From: Nonomuraea coxensis DSM 45129
GTDB taxonomy: Bacteria > Actinomycetota > Actinomycetes > Streptosporangiales > Streptosporangiaceae
Assembly: GCF_019397265.1 (NCBI RefSeq)
Contig: NZ_CP068985.1
Location: 2,584,501-2,648,500 of the forward strand
Reading direction: 5' to 3'
Length of the DNA stretch: 64,000 nucleotides
Shown in pieces: positions 26,301-33,650 of the stretch. Made by a program: the position numbers and the translations under genes. The notes under the pieces were generated by a model. That model ran no database searches, was not told where the DNA came from, and worked only from the letters and a program-made list of their open reading frames with translations. Position 1 is the first letter of the stretch. Each line of letters begins with the position of its first letter.

Positions 26301-26710
26301 TCTACGCGACCATCCTGACGGACGGCGTCAGCCGGTGGGTGGTCGTCGAGTGGCGGGTGAACCTGTACGGCACCGGCGACCTCAAGGTCTTCCAGCAGTG
26401 GATCGGCGTGAACGGCGCCGAGGACATCAGCTACGCCTACGACCCCGGCAACCTGCCGGGCGCGCCGCCCGCCGGGGCGGGGCTGACCGTGGGCGCCGAG
26501 AACGCCGACGGCACCGCCGGCAGCCAGATCACCGGGCCGCCGACCGAGGACCTCGTCGTGACCAGCACGCCGGGCGCGCCCGGCGGGACGCTGACCTACT
26601 CGATGAAGATCAAGGGCGTCAGCGCCGGGGCCGGCAAGGTGACCACGGCCACCTCGACGCCGCAGGTCAAGGGCATCACCGTGGAGGTGGACACGATCAA
26701 CGTCCAGTGA
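23366..26710 (+). CDS. Secreted subtilisin-like serine protease (S8) with PA domain
   Basis: This 1114-residue preproprotein has a signal peptide (about 1-32, ending SPAALA), an inhibitor_I9-like propeptide (about 75-185) and a peptidase S8 domain with Asp222 (VLDSGAWPEH), His301 (NGHGTHT), the oxyanion Asn in SASAGNSGPG and Ser618 (GTSMSAPH). A PA domain is inserted between His and Ser (LFTGKIVACERG...GMILYN), as in cucumisin-type subtilases. Beta-rich C-terminal domains fill about 690-1114. The catalytic triad is intact, so it should be an active extracellular protease. Start GTG 23366 has AGGAGG six bases upstream; the frame opens earlier at 23291 without a ribosome site. Confidence 0.92.
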   Translation: MSSSALLPRARRLAAVAAGLSAVLALSPAALATPEPSPSPAGKWTAIPLTGAELVDGAKSPSGKLAKSDPALLRATSTKPVNVVVKLDYDSLAAYRGGLPGLPGTSPAVTGKALDTGSADARRYTGHIQKVEDAFLAELAAKVPGAAVGQRIRTVYGGIALRIPGDKADEVLKLPGVAAVQEDRLEKLLTDSSPAFIGADAVYPKLGGSDTAGKGVIVGVLDSGAWPEHPSFASRPGLPAPPPTKDGAPRACDFGDNPLTPANDPFTCTNKLIGGQAFLETYNEVIGGDVYPDSARDSNGHGTHTASTSAGGPVADATPLGISRGPINGIAPGAAVSVYKVCGAEGCFQSDSAQAVARAVLDGVRVINFSISGGSDPYSDPVELAFLDAYAAGVLVSASAGNSGPGANTTDHRSPWVTTVAASTQGRTFQSTLTLSGGGGATATVKGASITAGLSSPLPVVLASAPPYSRPLCDAPAPAGLFTGKIVACERGPNRVLKGFNVKQGGAAGMILYNSFPFDVFTDAHWLPSVHLDKPEADTLLAFLSAHPGATASFTQGTKTPWQGDRMTYFSSRGPGGDFLKPDVTAPGLHIVAGMTPTPESPLEGPPGNTFQVISGTSMSAPHVAGAAALVFALHPDWTPGQVKSALETTGKTSVTKPDGTTPADPFDMGGGRIDLTKAGDPGLTLDESAANFAASATDPGGRIDLNLPSVNAPVMPGVITVKRTVKNVTNKTLVFTATGRAVSGAAVAVVPPLVTVAPGKSAKLSVVITAPDLPDGQYFGQVDLKQVGGSRALHLPVAFYRQEGVVPVEQTCAPATIARNTGESTCTVTVQNNSLEAAEVTALSTLDARLRLNSVTGATKVGTQIATAKATLAARQPDRPAIAPGAGPAGYIPLDIFGVAPIAIGDEQAVNLNVPAFAFAGQTYNRIGVVSNGYTVAGGTNGSDDIAFQPQTLPDPARPNAVLAPYWTDLDGTGAPGVYATILTDGVSRWVVVEWRVNLYGTGDLKVFQQWIGVNGAEDISYAYDPGNLPGAPPAGAGLTVGAENADGTAGSQITGPPTEDLVVTSTPGAPGGTLTYSMKIKGVSAGAGKVTTATSTPQVKGITVEVDTINVQ

Positions 26711-26716
26711 CCGGAC

Positions 26717-26747
26717 CGGGCCGCGGGCGTCCACCGCCCGCGGCCCG
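26717..26747. terminator. Strong 13-bp stem hairpin after the subtilase gene
   Basis: CGGGCCGCGGGCG (26717-26729), loop TCCAC, then CGCCCGCGGCCCG (26735-26747) is a perfect inverted repeat beginning seven bases after the subtilase stop. It lacks a U-tract but matches the simple stem terminators of high-GC actinobacteria. Confidence 0.65.
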
Positions 26748-26836
26748 CGCCGCTCGTTCCCGCGAAGAGGTTGCGGCGCCTCCCCGCCTGTGTCTGAATG
26801 ACGACGGAGAGCTTTTCCTGGCGTACGGGAGGAGCC

Positions 26837-27223
26837 ATGGGGCGTGAGCCATTGAGTCACGGCGAGCGGGCCAGGACGGCCGCCGCCGACGCCCGGCGGG
26901 CCGCGGAGGCCCGCGCGCTGATCCAGGACCGGCTGTCCCGCATGAGGGCGGGCGCGTACGAGCCGGGGGAGCAGCCGCTCCCGCTGCCCGGCCACGACCC
27001 CGGCGAGGCCGCCCGCCGCCTGTGGTCGGCCGCCCTGCGCAGGTCGGAGGCCATGCTGAAGCTGGCCGCCGCCCACGAGCGCTGCGCGGTCCTCCGGGAG
27101 CGGCTGGCCGGCCGCGCGGGCCGGGACGACGGGCCCGACCTCCGGCTCGCCCGGTGGCACCGCCGCCTGGCCGGCCGCCTGCGCCTGCTCGCCGCGGGCG
27201 ACCCATCGAGGGCTCGGCGCTAG
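26837..27223 (+). CDS. Hypothetical helical protein, 128 residues
   Basis: I do not recognise this family. ATG 26837 has a good GGGAGGAG ribosome site and the frame has the expected GC bias. The protein is Ala/Arg-rich and predicted all-helical, with amphipathic stretches (RTAAADARRAAEARALIQDRL, SEAMLKLAAAHERCAVLRERL) that suggest a coiled coil. No signal peptide or membrane helix is seen. It lies 41 bp before the LacI-type gene on the same strand, so the two might be co-transcribed. It could be a small regulatory or structural protein. Confidence 0.55.
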   Translation: MGREPLSHGERARTAAADARRAAEARALIQDRLSRMRAGAYEPGEQPLPLPGHDPGEAARRLWSAALRRSEAMLKLAAAHERCAVLRERLAGRAGRDDGPDLRLARWHRRLAGRLRLLAAGDPSRARR

Positions 27224-27264
27224 GCTGGGCACGACGGAGCGCGAGGGCGCGGAAGGGGGTTCCC

Positions 27265-28266
27265 GTGGGCCGGTCCGACACGCCGCGCGTCACGATCCAC
27301 GAGGTGGCCCGGCGCGCCGGCGTCTCCCACCAGACCGTCTCCCGCTACTTCCGGCACAACGAGGGGCTGAAGCCGGAGACCCGCAGGAAGATCGACGAGG
27401 TCGTCCAGGAGCTCAACTACCGGCCCAACCTCGTCGCCCGGTCCATGCGCACCCGCCGCACCAACCGGCTGGCGATCACCCTGCCCGCCTCCGCCTACCT
27501 GTGGCCGGTGCGCCTGCTCGGCGCCGCCTCGGCCGCCGCGCACGCCGAGGGCTTCCAGCTGGAGGTGGTGAGCGTCGAGGGCGACGCCAGGGCGAGGGCC
27601 GAGCGGGTCCTGGAGCTGGCGGCGTCGGGGCAGGTCGAGGGCATCCTGTCGCTGTCGCCGCTGGACCTCGACCCGGCGGGCGCGCCGGTCCCGGTGGTCG
27701 TCACCGGCGACTACGACGACAACCTGCGCGGCGTCAACGAGCTGGCCGACGCCTCCCCGGTCGCCGAGATCATCGACCACCTCGCGGGGCTCGGGCACCG
27801 GGTCTTCCTGCACATCGCGGGATCGCAGAGCTTCGCCTCCGCCCGCAACCGCAGGCGCGTCTACGAGCAGACCGTCGAGAGCCGCGGGCTGACCTCCTAC
27901 GGCGTCGCCGACGGCGACTGGAGCGCGCGCTCCGGCCACGACGCCGTGCGCGCCCTGCCCGACGACTGCGGCGTGACCGCGATCGTGGCCGCCAACGACC
28001 ACGTCGCCATGGGGGCCGTGCGGGCCGCGCTCGCCCGCGGCTGGCGGGTCCCCGGCGACGTCAGCGTCTTCGGCTGGGACGACGAGGAGCTGGGCCGCTT
28101 CGCCACCCCGTCGCTGTCCACGGTGGCGGTCGACCGCGAGGTCCAGGGGCGCGAGGCGGTGGCCAGGCTGGTCGCGGAGGTGCGCGGCGAGCCTGCCCCC
28201 GAGCCCGCCGCGCGCTCGCTCAACCGCGTCATCATCCGCGAGTCCTCCGGCCCCCCACCCCGCTAG
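27265..28266 (+). CDS. LacI-family transcriptional regulator
   Basis: This 333-residue regulator has an N-terminal helix-turn-helix plus hinge (VTIHEVARRAGVSHQTVSRYF, then LNYRPNLVARSM) and a periplasmic-binding-protein-like sensor domain (VTAIVAANDHVAMGAVRAL, VSVFGWDDEELGRF). GTG 27265 has GGAAGG about eight bases upstream. It is convergent with the cupin/PmoA/oxidoreductase operon. A perfect 18-bp palindrome with a central CG, as LacI family operators have, lies in front of that operon, so it probably represses the operon in response to a sugar-like ligand. The ligand is unknown. Confidence 0.88.
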   Translation: MGRSDTPRVTIHEVARRAGVSHQTVSRYFRHNEGLKPETRRKIDEVVQELNYRPNLVARSMRTRRTNRLAITLPASAYLWPVRLLGAASAAAHAEGFQLEVVSVEGDARARAERVLELAASGQVEGILSLSPLDLDPAGAPVPVVVTGDYDDNLRGVNELADASPVAEIIDHLAGLGHRVFLHIAGSQSFASARNRRRVYEQTVESRGLTSYGVADGDWSARSGHDAVRALPDDCGVTAIVAANDHVAMGAVRAALARGWRVPGDVSVFGWDDEELGRFATPSLSTVAVDREVQGREAVARLVAEVRGEPAPEPAARSLNRVIIRESSGPPPR

Positions 28267-28271
28267 GCCCA

Positions 28272-28422
28272 CTCGGGCAGGCCGGTCCTGGAGGGTCTCC
28301 ATGTCCTGAGGGGGTCGCCAGGGCTGCTCGGGCGGGTCGGTCGTGGGAGGGTGTCCATGTTCTGGGGGTCGCCAGGGCTGCTCGGGCAGGTCAGTCCTGG
28401 GCGGGGGTCCAGGTTCTGAGGC
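28272..28422. repeat. Tandem ~54-bp repeats duplicating the 3' end of the cupin gene
   Basis: Units start at 28272, 28327 and 28381, each beginning CTCGGGC(A/G)GG and containing TCC(A)(T/G)GT(C/T)CTG and GGGTCGCCAGGGCTG. The third, partial unit is the actual coding end of the cupin gene. The other two lie beyond its stop in the gap before the LacI gene stop. This looks like recent slippage of a gene end. Confidence 0.7.
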
Positions 28423-29113
28423 GGCCGCACATGCCGAAGGCGCGGGGGCCGGGGCGGGGGGTGGCGCGGACGACGGTGGCCTGGCCGAGGTGGGCGGGGT
28501 CGCCGGCGGCGAGGGCGGCGAGCTGGGCGCGGGTGCGCTCGGTCTCGGCCGCCACCGTCTCGTCCCACAGCGCCGTCCACCCCTCCACCCGGGGCCGGAC
28601 GAGGTCCGCGGCGAGCCGGTGCAGCTCCGCCAGCGCCGCGCCGCCCCGCCGCCCGACGTCGTCGAGGAGCCGGCGGAAGCCGGTGATCGCGAGGTCCCGC
28701 CGGGCGCGGGCGGCGGCGGCCCGCTCGGCCTCCGTCCCCCCGGCCGGAAGCGTGGCGGCGGCCAGGTACGCCTCGCGGTCGCGCAGCACCTCCTCGGGAA
28801 AGGTCAGGACGGCGTCCCCGGCCTCGGGCAGCCCGGCGTTCTGCATGACCACCACCAGCCGCAGCCCCTCCTCGTTGACCAGCCGGTGGACGGTGCCGGG
28901 GGAGAACCACAGCACCGAGCCCGCCTCCAGCCGGTCCCTGGCGAAGCCGGCGGCGCTCAGCGTGTGGACCTCGCCGCGCCCCTCGGTCACGACGTACGCC
29001 TCGGTGGAGACGGTGTGCAGGTGCGGGGTGCCGCCGTGGACGCCGTCCTGGCACTCCCAGTCGTAGACGCGCAGGTCGCTGACCGCCGTGCCGCCGGGGA
29101 AGAGGGGGGTCAC
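28391..29113 (-). CDS. Cupin-domain protein of a sugar-type catabolic operon
   Basis: This 240-residue protein has an N-terminal cupin barrel with metal-binding candidates in PHLHTVSTEAY (His, His, Glu) and the later His in PGTVHRLVN, then a helical C-terminal half. Cupins of this kind include isomerases, epimerases and dioxygenases; I cannot assign the reaction. The GTG start at 29113 overlaps the preceding stop as GTGA, so it is translationally coupled to the PmoA-family gene. It is the last gene of the operon controlled by the 18-bp operator. Confidence 0.72.
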   Translation of the reverse strand: MTPLFPGGTAVSDLRVYDWECQDGVHGGTPHLHTVSTEAYVVTEGRGEVHTLSAAGFARDRLEAGSVLWFSPGTVHRLVNEEGLRLVVVMQNAGLPEAGDAVLTFPEEVLRDREAYLAAATLPAGGTEAERAAAARARRDLAITGFRRLLDDVGRRGGAALAELHRLAADLVRPRVEGWTALWDETVAAETERTRAQLAALAAGDPAHLGQATVVRATPRPGPRAFGMCGRLRTWTPAQD

Positions 29114-30018
29114 AGCGCGAACTCCTCGCCCAGCTCGTCCAGCTCGGCCCGCTCGCACACCCGGTCGACGAAGACGTGCCGGTGCGCGAGTTCGAGCGTG
29201 CCGCCGGGCGCCAGCGCGATCTCCTCGTCGAACGAGGGGGAGGGGCTGATCACGGCGAACGGCTCCCGCCGGACGAACCACTTGATCGGCACGGCGGCGC
29301 TGGAACGCCCGGCGATGACCAGCACGGTGGCGCCGCCGTCGATCTCGTCGTGCTGCCCGGCGAGCGCCAGCCAGTCGGCCTGCTCGCCCATCATCTCCTC
29401 GCCGCCGCGCCCGCCGGCGGCGAGGATCGTGCCGCCGGTGAAGGAGCGGGGGCCGCGCCAGCAGAAGCCCGCGTACCCGGCGAGGGGTCGGCCGTGCGTG
29501 GTGGGGCTGCCGAAGTCCAGGGTGGCGCCGCGCACGTTGCGCAGCTCGGTGGCGAAGTCCAGCGCCCAGAGGCCGCGCCGGGCGTCCACTCCGTGGAAGG
29601 CGAGCCGCCGCCGCTCGGTGATCCAGTGCTCGCCGGCCGCGGTGATCCAGTGCAGGGTCTCCTCGACCGTGACCCGGTCGCCGTCGGCGGAGACGGCGGC
29701 GAAGTCCACGTGGCGCATGTGCCCCAGGTTGTCCTGCCACTGGTAGCCGCGCTCCGCCGAGAACGAGGGGCCGCCCCAGAAGTTCTGGCCGGACAGGTGG
29801 GCCCAGGTCATCTGCAGGCCCTTGTGCCAGCGGTGGTCCCAGGGCCGGTAGGACGACAGCGGCGCCCCGCTCAGAGCGCGCAGCGGATGCAGGTAGGGCT
29901 TGGGCGCCTCGGCGTCGGGGGCGTCCGGCCGGTGGACGTAGCGGGCGATCTCCACCTCGCCGGCGGTGACGGCGAGGGCCGTGCCCTCGTCGCGGACGCC
30001 GAGCTCGCGGTCAGTCAC
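29110..30018 (-). CDS. PmoA family protein (DUF6807)
   Basis: This 302-residue protein is of the family called PmoA-like (DUF6807), recognised by YRPWDHRWHKGLQ, FGSPTTHGRPLAGYAGFCWRG and WFVRREPFAVISPS. The family is found next to Gfo/Idh oxidoreductases and LacI regulators in actinobacteria and has no proven reaction known to me. It is not methane monooxygenase despite the name. GTG 30018 overlaps the oxidoreductase stop by 8 bp, and its own stop overlaps the cupin start. A carbohydrate-processing role is inferred from the operon. Confidence 0.8.
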   Translation of the reverse strand: MTDRELGVRDEGTALAVTAGEVEIARYVHRPDAPDAEAPKPYLHPLRALSGAPLSSYRPWDHRWHKGLQMTWAHLSGQNFWGGPSFSAERGYQWQDNLGHMRHVDFAAVSADGDRVTVEETLHWITAAGEHWITERRRLAFHGVDARRGLWALDFATELRNVRGATLDFGSPTTHGRPLAGYAGFCWRGPRSFTGGTILAAGGRGGEEMMGEQADWLALAGQHDEIDGGATVLVIAGRSSAAVPIKWFVRREPFAVISPSPSFDEEIALAPGGTLELAHRHVFVDRVCERAELDELGEEFAL

Positions 30019-31153
30019 GGCTGCTGCTCTCCTCGTGCTCGCGGCGCAGGACGGCGGCGGCGCGGGCCGGGTCGCCGCCGTTGAGCGCCTGGTAGAAGGG
30101 GTTGGGCGGGCACAGCTCGGCCCGGGTCACGGGACGGCCGGTGAAGGCCGACTGGTACATCCCGGTGATCAGCTCCATGACCCGCCGCCCGTCGGCCCCG
30201 GAGGCGGCCGGGCGCTCGCCCGCGCGCATCGCGGCGAGCAGCGCGTCGAGCTGGGCCCGGTGCGAGCTGCGCACGTCCTCCTCGGGCGGCCAGCCGGCGA
30301 TCCGGTCCTGGTCGGTGACGTGCGGCGCGGGCGTCCAGCGCCAGTGGGAGTTGTCGTAGCCGTACAGGTGCTCGACCTCGACCGTGGCGTCGGTGAAGTC
30401 GAAGCGCAGGTAGCTCGTCTCGCGCGGGGACAGGACGCTGTTGACGATCGAGCCGACCGCGCCGTTCGCGAACCTGACGACGGCGAACGAGACGTCCTCG
30501 GTCTCGGTGCGGCGGCTGAGCGTGGCGGCCACCGCGTGCACCTCGTCCCAGTCGCCGAGCAGGTCGAGCAGCAGGTCCATCTGGTGGATGCCGTGGCCCA
30601 TGGTGGGGCCGCCGCCCTCGGTCGCCCACTTGGCCCGCCAGGGCACCTCGAAGTAGTCGTGGCCGCGGTACCACAGCGTGTTGCACACGGCGACGTACGG
30701 CCGGCCGAGCTCGCCCGTGGCGACGTGCCGCCGCAGCCGGCGCGCGGCGCTGCCGAAGCGGTGCTGGAAGACGTAGGCCGCGTACGGGCCGCCCTCCTTC
30801 TCGCAGGCGGCGATCTCGTCGTACTCGGCGAGCGACAGCGTGGGCGGCTTCTCGCACCACACCCACGCGCCCGCCCGCAGGCCGGCGACGACCGCGTCCC
30901 GGTGCGCGACCGGCGGCGTGGCGACGACGAGCAGGTCCGGGCTCTCGGCGGCCAGCATGGCGGCCAGGTCGGTGTAGCGGCCGGGGATGCCGTGGGCGTC
31001 CGCCAGTTCCCCGGCGCGGGCGGGGTCGAGGTCGCAGACGGCGATGACGCGCACGTCCTCGCCCGCGGCGGCCAGGGCGGGCAGGTGGACGCCGCTCGCG
31101 ATGCCGCCGGCTCCGGCGACGGCGACCCGGATCGGGGTGGGCGGTTCGGGCAC
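30011..31153 (-). CDS. Gfo/Idh/MocA-family NAD(P)-dependent oxidoreductase
   Basis: This 380-residue protein has an N-terminal Rossmann fold (RVAVAGAGGIASGVHLPAL), VVATPPVAHRDAV and the catalytic-lysine motif CEKPPTLS, followed by the beta-sheet domain with GGGPTMGHGIHQMDLLLDLLG. It oxidises or reduces a sugar, inositol or similar polyol. Two GTG codons open the frame: the one at 31153 has GAGGAG at seven bases and is chosen; 31159 has poorer spacing. It leads the three-gene operon with the PmoA-family and cupin genes and is preceded by the palindromic operator. Confidence 0.87.
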   Translation of the reverse strand: MPEPPTPIRVAVAGAGGIASGVHLPALAAAGEDVRVIAVCDLDPARAGELADAHGIPGRYTDLAAMLAAESPDLLVVATPPVAHRDAVVAGLRAGAWVWCEKPPTLSLAEYDEIAACEKEGGPYAAYVFQHRFGSAARRLRRHVATGELGRPYVAVCNTLWYRGHDYFEVPWRAKWATEGGGPTMGHGIHQMDLLLDLLGDWDEVHAVAATLSRRTETEDVSFAVVRFANGAVGSIVNSVLSPRETSYLRFDFTDATVEVEHLYGYDNSHWRWTPAPHVTDQDRIAGWPPEEDVRSSHRAQLDALLAAMRAGERPAASGADGRRVMELITGMYQSAFTGRPVTRAELCPPNPFYQALNGGDPARAAAVLRREHEESSSRD

Positions 31154-31182
31154 GGGCACTCCTCACACGAAGGTCAAAGCAC

Positions 31183-31200
31183 AAAGTGATCGATCACTTT
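31183..31200. promoter_or_regulatory. Perfect 18-bp palindrome, candidate LacI-family operator
   Basis: AAAGTGATCGATCACTTT is fully self-complementary with a central CG step, the usual signature of LacI-family sites. It lies 30 bp upstream of the oxidoreductase start. The LacI-type gene at the far end of the operon is the obvious binding partner. Confidence 0.7.
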
Positions 31201-31265
31201 TGCCTGCCCAACGTATTTTCCGAGGCGGCGGCCTGTCAACGAGTCTCCGCATAAACCGGTGGAAC

Positions 31266-31281
31266 GAGTGAGTACTCGCTC
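31266..31281. promoter_or_regulatory. Imperfect palindrome upstream of tetR, candidate autoregulatory operator
   Basis: GAGTGAGTACTCGCTC is a 16-bp dyad with one mismatch, 15 bases before the TetR-family start. Sites of the GAGTGAGTACTCACTC type are typical of TetR repressors controlling their own exporter operon. Confidence 0.6.
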
Positions 31282-31296
31282 ATTACACTCCCTCCC

Positions 31297-31917
31297 ATGA
31301 CGAAACGGCGAAGAGTGCCGGCCATGGCGCCGGAAGACCGTCGTGCCGTGCTCATCGCCGCCACGGTTCCCCTGCTGCGCGCGCACGGCACCGCGCTCAG
31401 CACCCGGCAGATCGCCGAGGCCGCGGGCGTCGCCGAAGGGACGATCTTCGGCGTCTTCCCCGACAAGGCCTCGCTGCTGCGCGCCGCGCTGATGAGCGCG
31501 TTCGACCCGCGCTCCGCGGTGGACGCGCTGGCGGCCATCGATCCGGCGCTGGACCTGCGCGAACGGCTGCGCAGGGCGGTCACGCTGCTGCGCGAGGGCA
31601 TGAGCGCCAACGCCAGGCTCATGGCCGCGCCGCGAGAGCTCATGGCCGACGACGCCGAGTTCCACCAGCGGATGTTCGACAGCCGCAGGCGCATCGCGGC
31701 CGGCCTCGCCGCCCTCATGGAGCCCGACCGCGACCGCCTGCGCCGCGCTCCCGAGGCCGCCGCGCACCTGCTGCTCATGCTGATCGCGGTGCGCGTGCAC
31801 CACGGCCTCGCCATGGGCGACTTCGGTGACATGGACGACGAGGAGATCGTCTCCGTCCTGCTCGACGGGCTGCTCGTGCGGCCCTTACCCACCCCATCGA
31901 CAGAAAGCGCCCCTTGA
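31297..31917 (+). CDS. TetR-family transcriptional repressor
   Basis: This 206-residue protein has an N-terminal TetR helix-turn-helix (LSTRQIAEAAGVAEGTIFGVFPDKASLLRAAL) and a helical ligand domain. It is the first gene of an operon with two ABC exporter half-transporters. Its TGA overlaps the first base of the next ATG (TGATG), so expression is coupled. Autorepression through the dyad at 31266-31281 and release by an exporter substrate is the likely mode, inferred from the family. Confidence 0.88.
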   Translation: MTKRRRVPAMAPEDRRAVLIAATVPLLRAHGTALSTRQIAEAAGVAEGTIFGVFPDKASLLRAALMSAFDPRSAVDALAAIDPALDLRERLRRAVTLLREGMSANARLMAAPRELMADDAEFHQRMFDSRRRIAAGLAALMEPDRDRLRRAPEAAAHLLLMLIAVRVHHGLAMGDFGDMDDEEIVSVLLDGLLVRPLPTPSTESAP

Positions 31918-33650
31918 TGCTGCTCCGCCTCCTGCGGGTACAGCTCAGGCCGTACGGGAAAGAGATCACGCTCATCGTGCTCTTCCAGTTCGTGCAGACG
32001 CTGGCCACGCTCTATCTCCCCACACTGAACGCCGACATCATCGACGACGGCGTCGTCAAGGGCGACACCGCCTACATCATGCGCGTCGGGCTGGTGATGC
32101 TCGCCGTGACGCTCGTCCAGGTCGTCTGCTCGGTCGTCGCCGTCTACTACGGCGCCCGCACCTCCATGGCCCTCGGCCGCGACCTGCGGGCCGCGATCTT
32201 CCACCGGGTGCAGGACTTCTCCGTCCAGGAGGTCAACAAGTTCGGGGCGCCGTCCCTGATCACCCGGACCACCAACGACGTGCAGCAGGTCCAGCTGCTC
32301 GTCCTCATGACGTTCACCATGGTGGTGGCGGCGCCGATCATGTGCGTCGGCGGCATCGTGCTGGCGCTCAACCAGGACGTCGCGCTGTCGTCGCTGCTGC
32401 TGGTCGCGCTGCCGCTGATGATCGTCGTCGTGGCGCTGGTCGTCGTGCGCATGCGGCCGCTGTTCCGCACCATGCAGGAGCGCATCGACCGTATCAACCA
32501 GGTGCTGCGCGAGCAGATCACCGGCATCCGGGTCATCCGCGCCTTCGTGCGCGACGCCCACGAGCGCGAGCGCTTCGGCGTCGCCAACGACGAGCTGACG
32601 GACGTCTCGCTGCGCGTCGGCCGGCTGATGGCGCTGATGTTCCCCGCCGTCATGCTGGTCGTCAACCTCTCCAGCGTCGCCGTCGTCTGGTTCGGCGGCC
32701 ACCGCATCGCCGGCGGCGACATGGAGGTCGGCGCGCTCACCGCGGTGATCTCCTACCTCATGCAGATCCTCATGTCGGTCATGATGGCGATGTTCATGTT
32801 CATGATGATCCCGCGCGCCGAGGTCTGCGCCGAGCGCATCGAGGAGGTGCTCGGCACCGAGCCCACCGTGCGCCCGCCGGCCGAGCCGGTCACGCCGGAG
32901 CGCCGCATCGGCGAGCTGGAGCTGCGCTCGGTCGACTTCCGCTACCCCGGCGCCGAGGAGCCGGTGCTGTCCGGCGTGAGCTTCACCGCCAGGCCCGGCC
33001 GCACCACCGCGATCATCGGCAGCACCGGCAGCGGCAAGACCACCCTGCTCAACCTCATCCCGCGGCTGTTCGACGCGAGCGTCGGCGAGGTGCTGGTCGA
33101 CGGCGTGAACGTCCGCGAGCTCGACCCGGCCGCGCTCTCCCGCGCCGTCGGCCTGGTGCCGCAGACGCCCTACCTGTTCTCCGGCACCGTCGCCTCCAAC
33201 CTCCGCTACGGCCGCCCGGACGCCACCGACGAGGAGCTGTGGCAAGCCCTGGAGATCGCCCAGGCCCGCGACTTCGTCGAGGCCATGCCCGGCGGCCTGG
33301 AGGAGCCCATCTCCCAGGGCGGCACGAACGTCTCCGGCGGCCAGCGCCAGCGCCTGGCCATCGCCAGGACCCTCGTGCACCGGCCCGAGATCTACCTGTT
33401 CGACGACTCCTTCTCCGCCCTCGACTACGCCACCGACGCCCGGCTGCGGGCCGCGCTCGCCGAGGAGATCACCGACGCCACGATCGTCATCGTCGCCCAG
33501 CGCGTCAGCACGATCCGCGACGCCGACCGCATCCTCGTGCTCGACGACGGCCGCCTGGTCGGCACCGGCACCCACGCCGAGCTGATGGACGACTGCCCGA
33601 CGTACCGCGAGATCGTGCTGTCCCAGCTCACCGAACAGGAGGCAGCATGA
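31917..33650 (+). CDS. ABC exporter half-transporter, degenerate-site subunit
   Basis: This 577-residue protein has a six-helix exporter membrane domain (about 1-320) and an ABC domain with Walker A GSTGSGKTT, a canonical signature VSGGQRQR, and Walker B LFDDSFSALD in which the usual catalytic Glu is Asp. In heterodimeric exporters such as TM287/288 or BmrCD, one subunit carries exactly this change, so this is the degenerate-site half. ATG 31917 is chosen; a TTG three bases earlier is also possible. It overlaps the next gene by four bases. Confidence 0.9.
   Translation: MLLRLLRVQLRPYGKEITLIVLFQFVQTLATLYLPTLNADIIDDGVVKGDTAYIMRVGLVMLAVTLVQVVCSVVAVYYGARTSMALGRDLRAAIFHRVQDFSVQEVNKFGAPSLITRTTNDVQQVQLLVLMTFTMVVAAPIMCVGGIVLALNQDVALSSLLLVALPLMIVVVALVVVRMRPLFRTMQERIDRINQVLREQITGIRVIRAFVRDAHERERFGVANDELTDVSLRVGRLMALMFPAVMLVVNLSSVAVVWFGGHRIAGGDMEVGALTAVISYLMQILMSVMMAMFMFMMIPRAEVCAERIEEVLGTEPTVRPPAEPVTPERRIGELELRSVDFRYPGAEEPVLSGVSFTARPGRTTAIIGSTGSGKTTLLNLIPRLFDASVGEVLVDGVNVRELDPAALSRAVGLVPQTPYLFSGTVASNLRYGRPDATDEELWQALEIAQARDFVEAMPGGLEEPISQGGTNVSGGQRQRLAIARTLVHRPEIYLFDDSFSALDYATDARLRAALAEEITDATIVIVAQRVSTIRDADRILVLDDGRLVGTGTHAELMDDCPTYREIVLSQLTEQEAA

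Noticed and set aside
28272..28422. CRISPR-like array
   Set aside because: Units are directly adjacent with no spacers and match the gene end; it is a tandem duplication.
29110..30018. Particulate methane monooxygenase subunit
   Set aside because: The PmoA family name is historical; the protein is soluble, lacks membrane helices and sits in a sugar-type operon.
31914..31916. TTG start for the first ABC subunit
   Set aside because: The adjacent ATG at 31917 gives the common TGATG coupling and needs no rare start.
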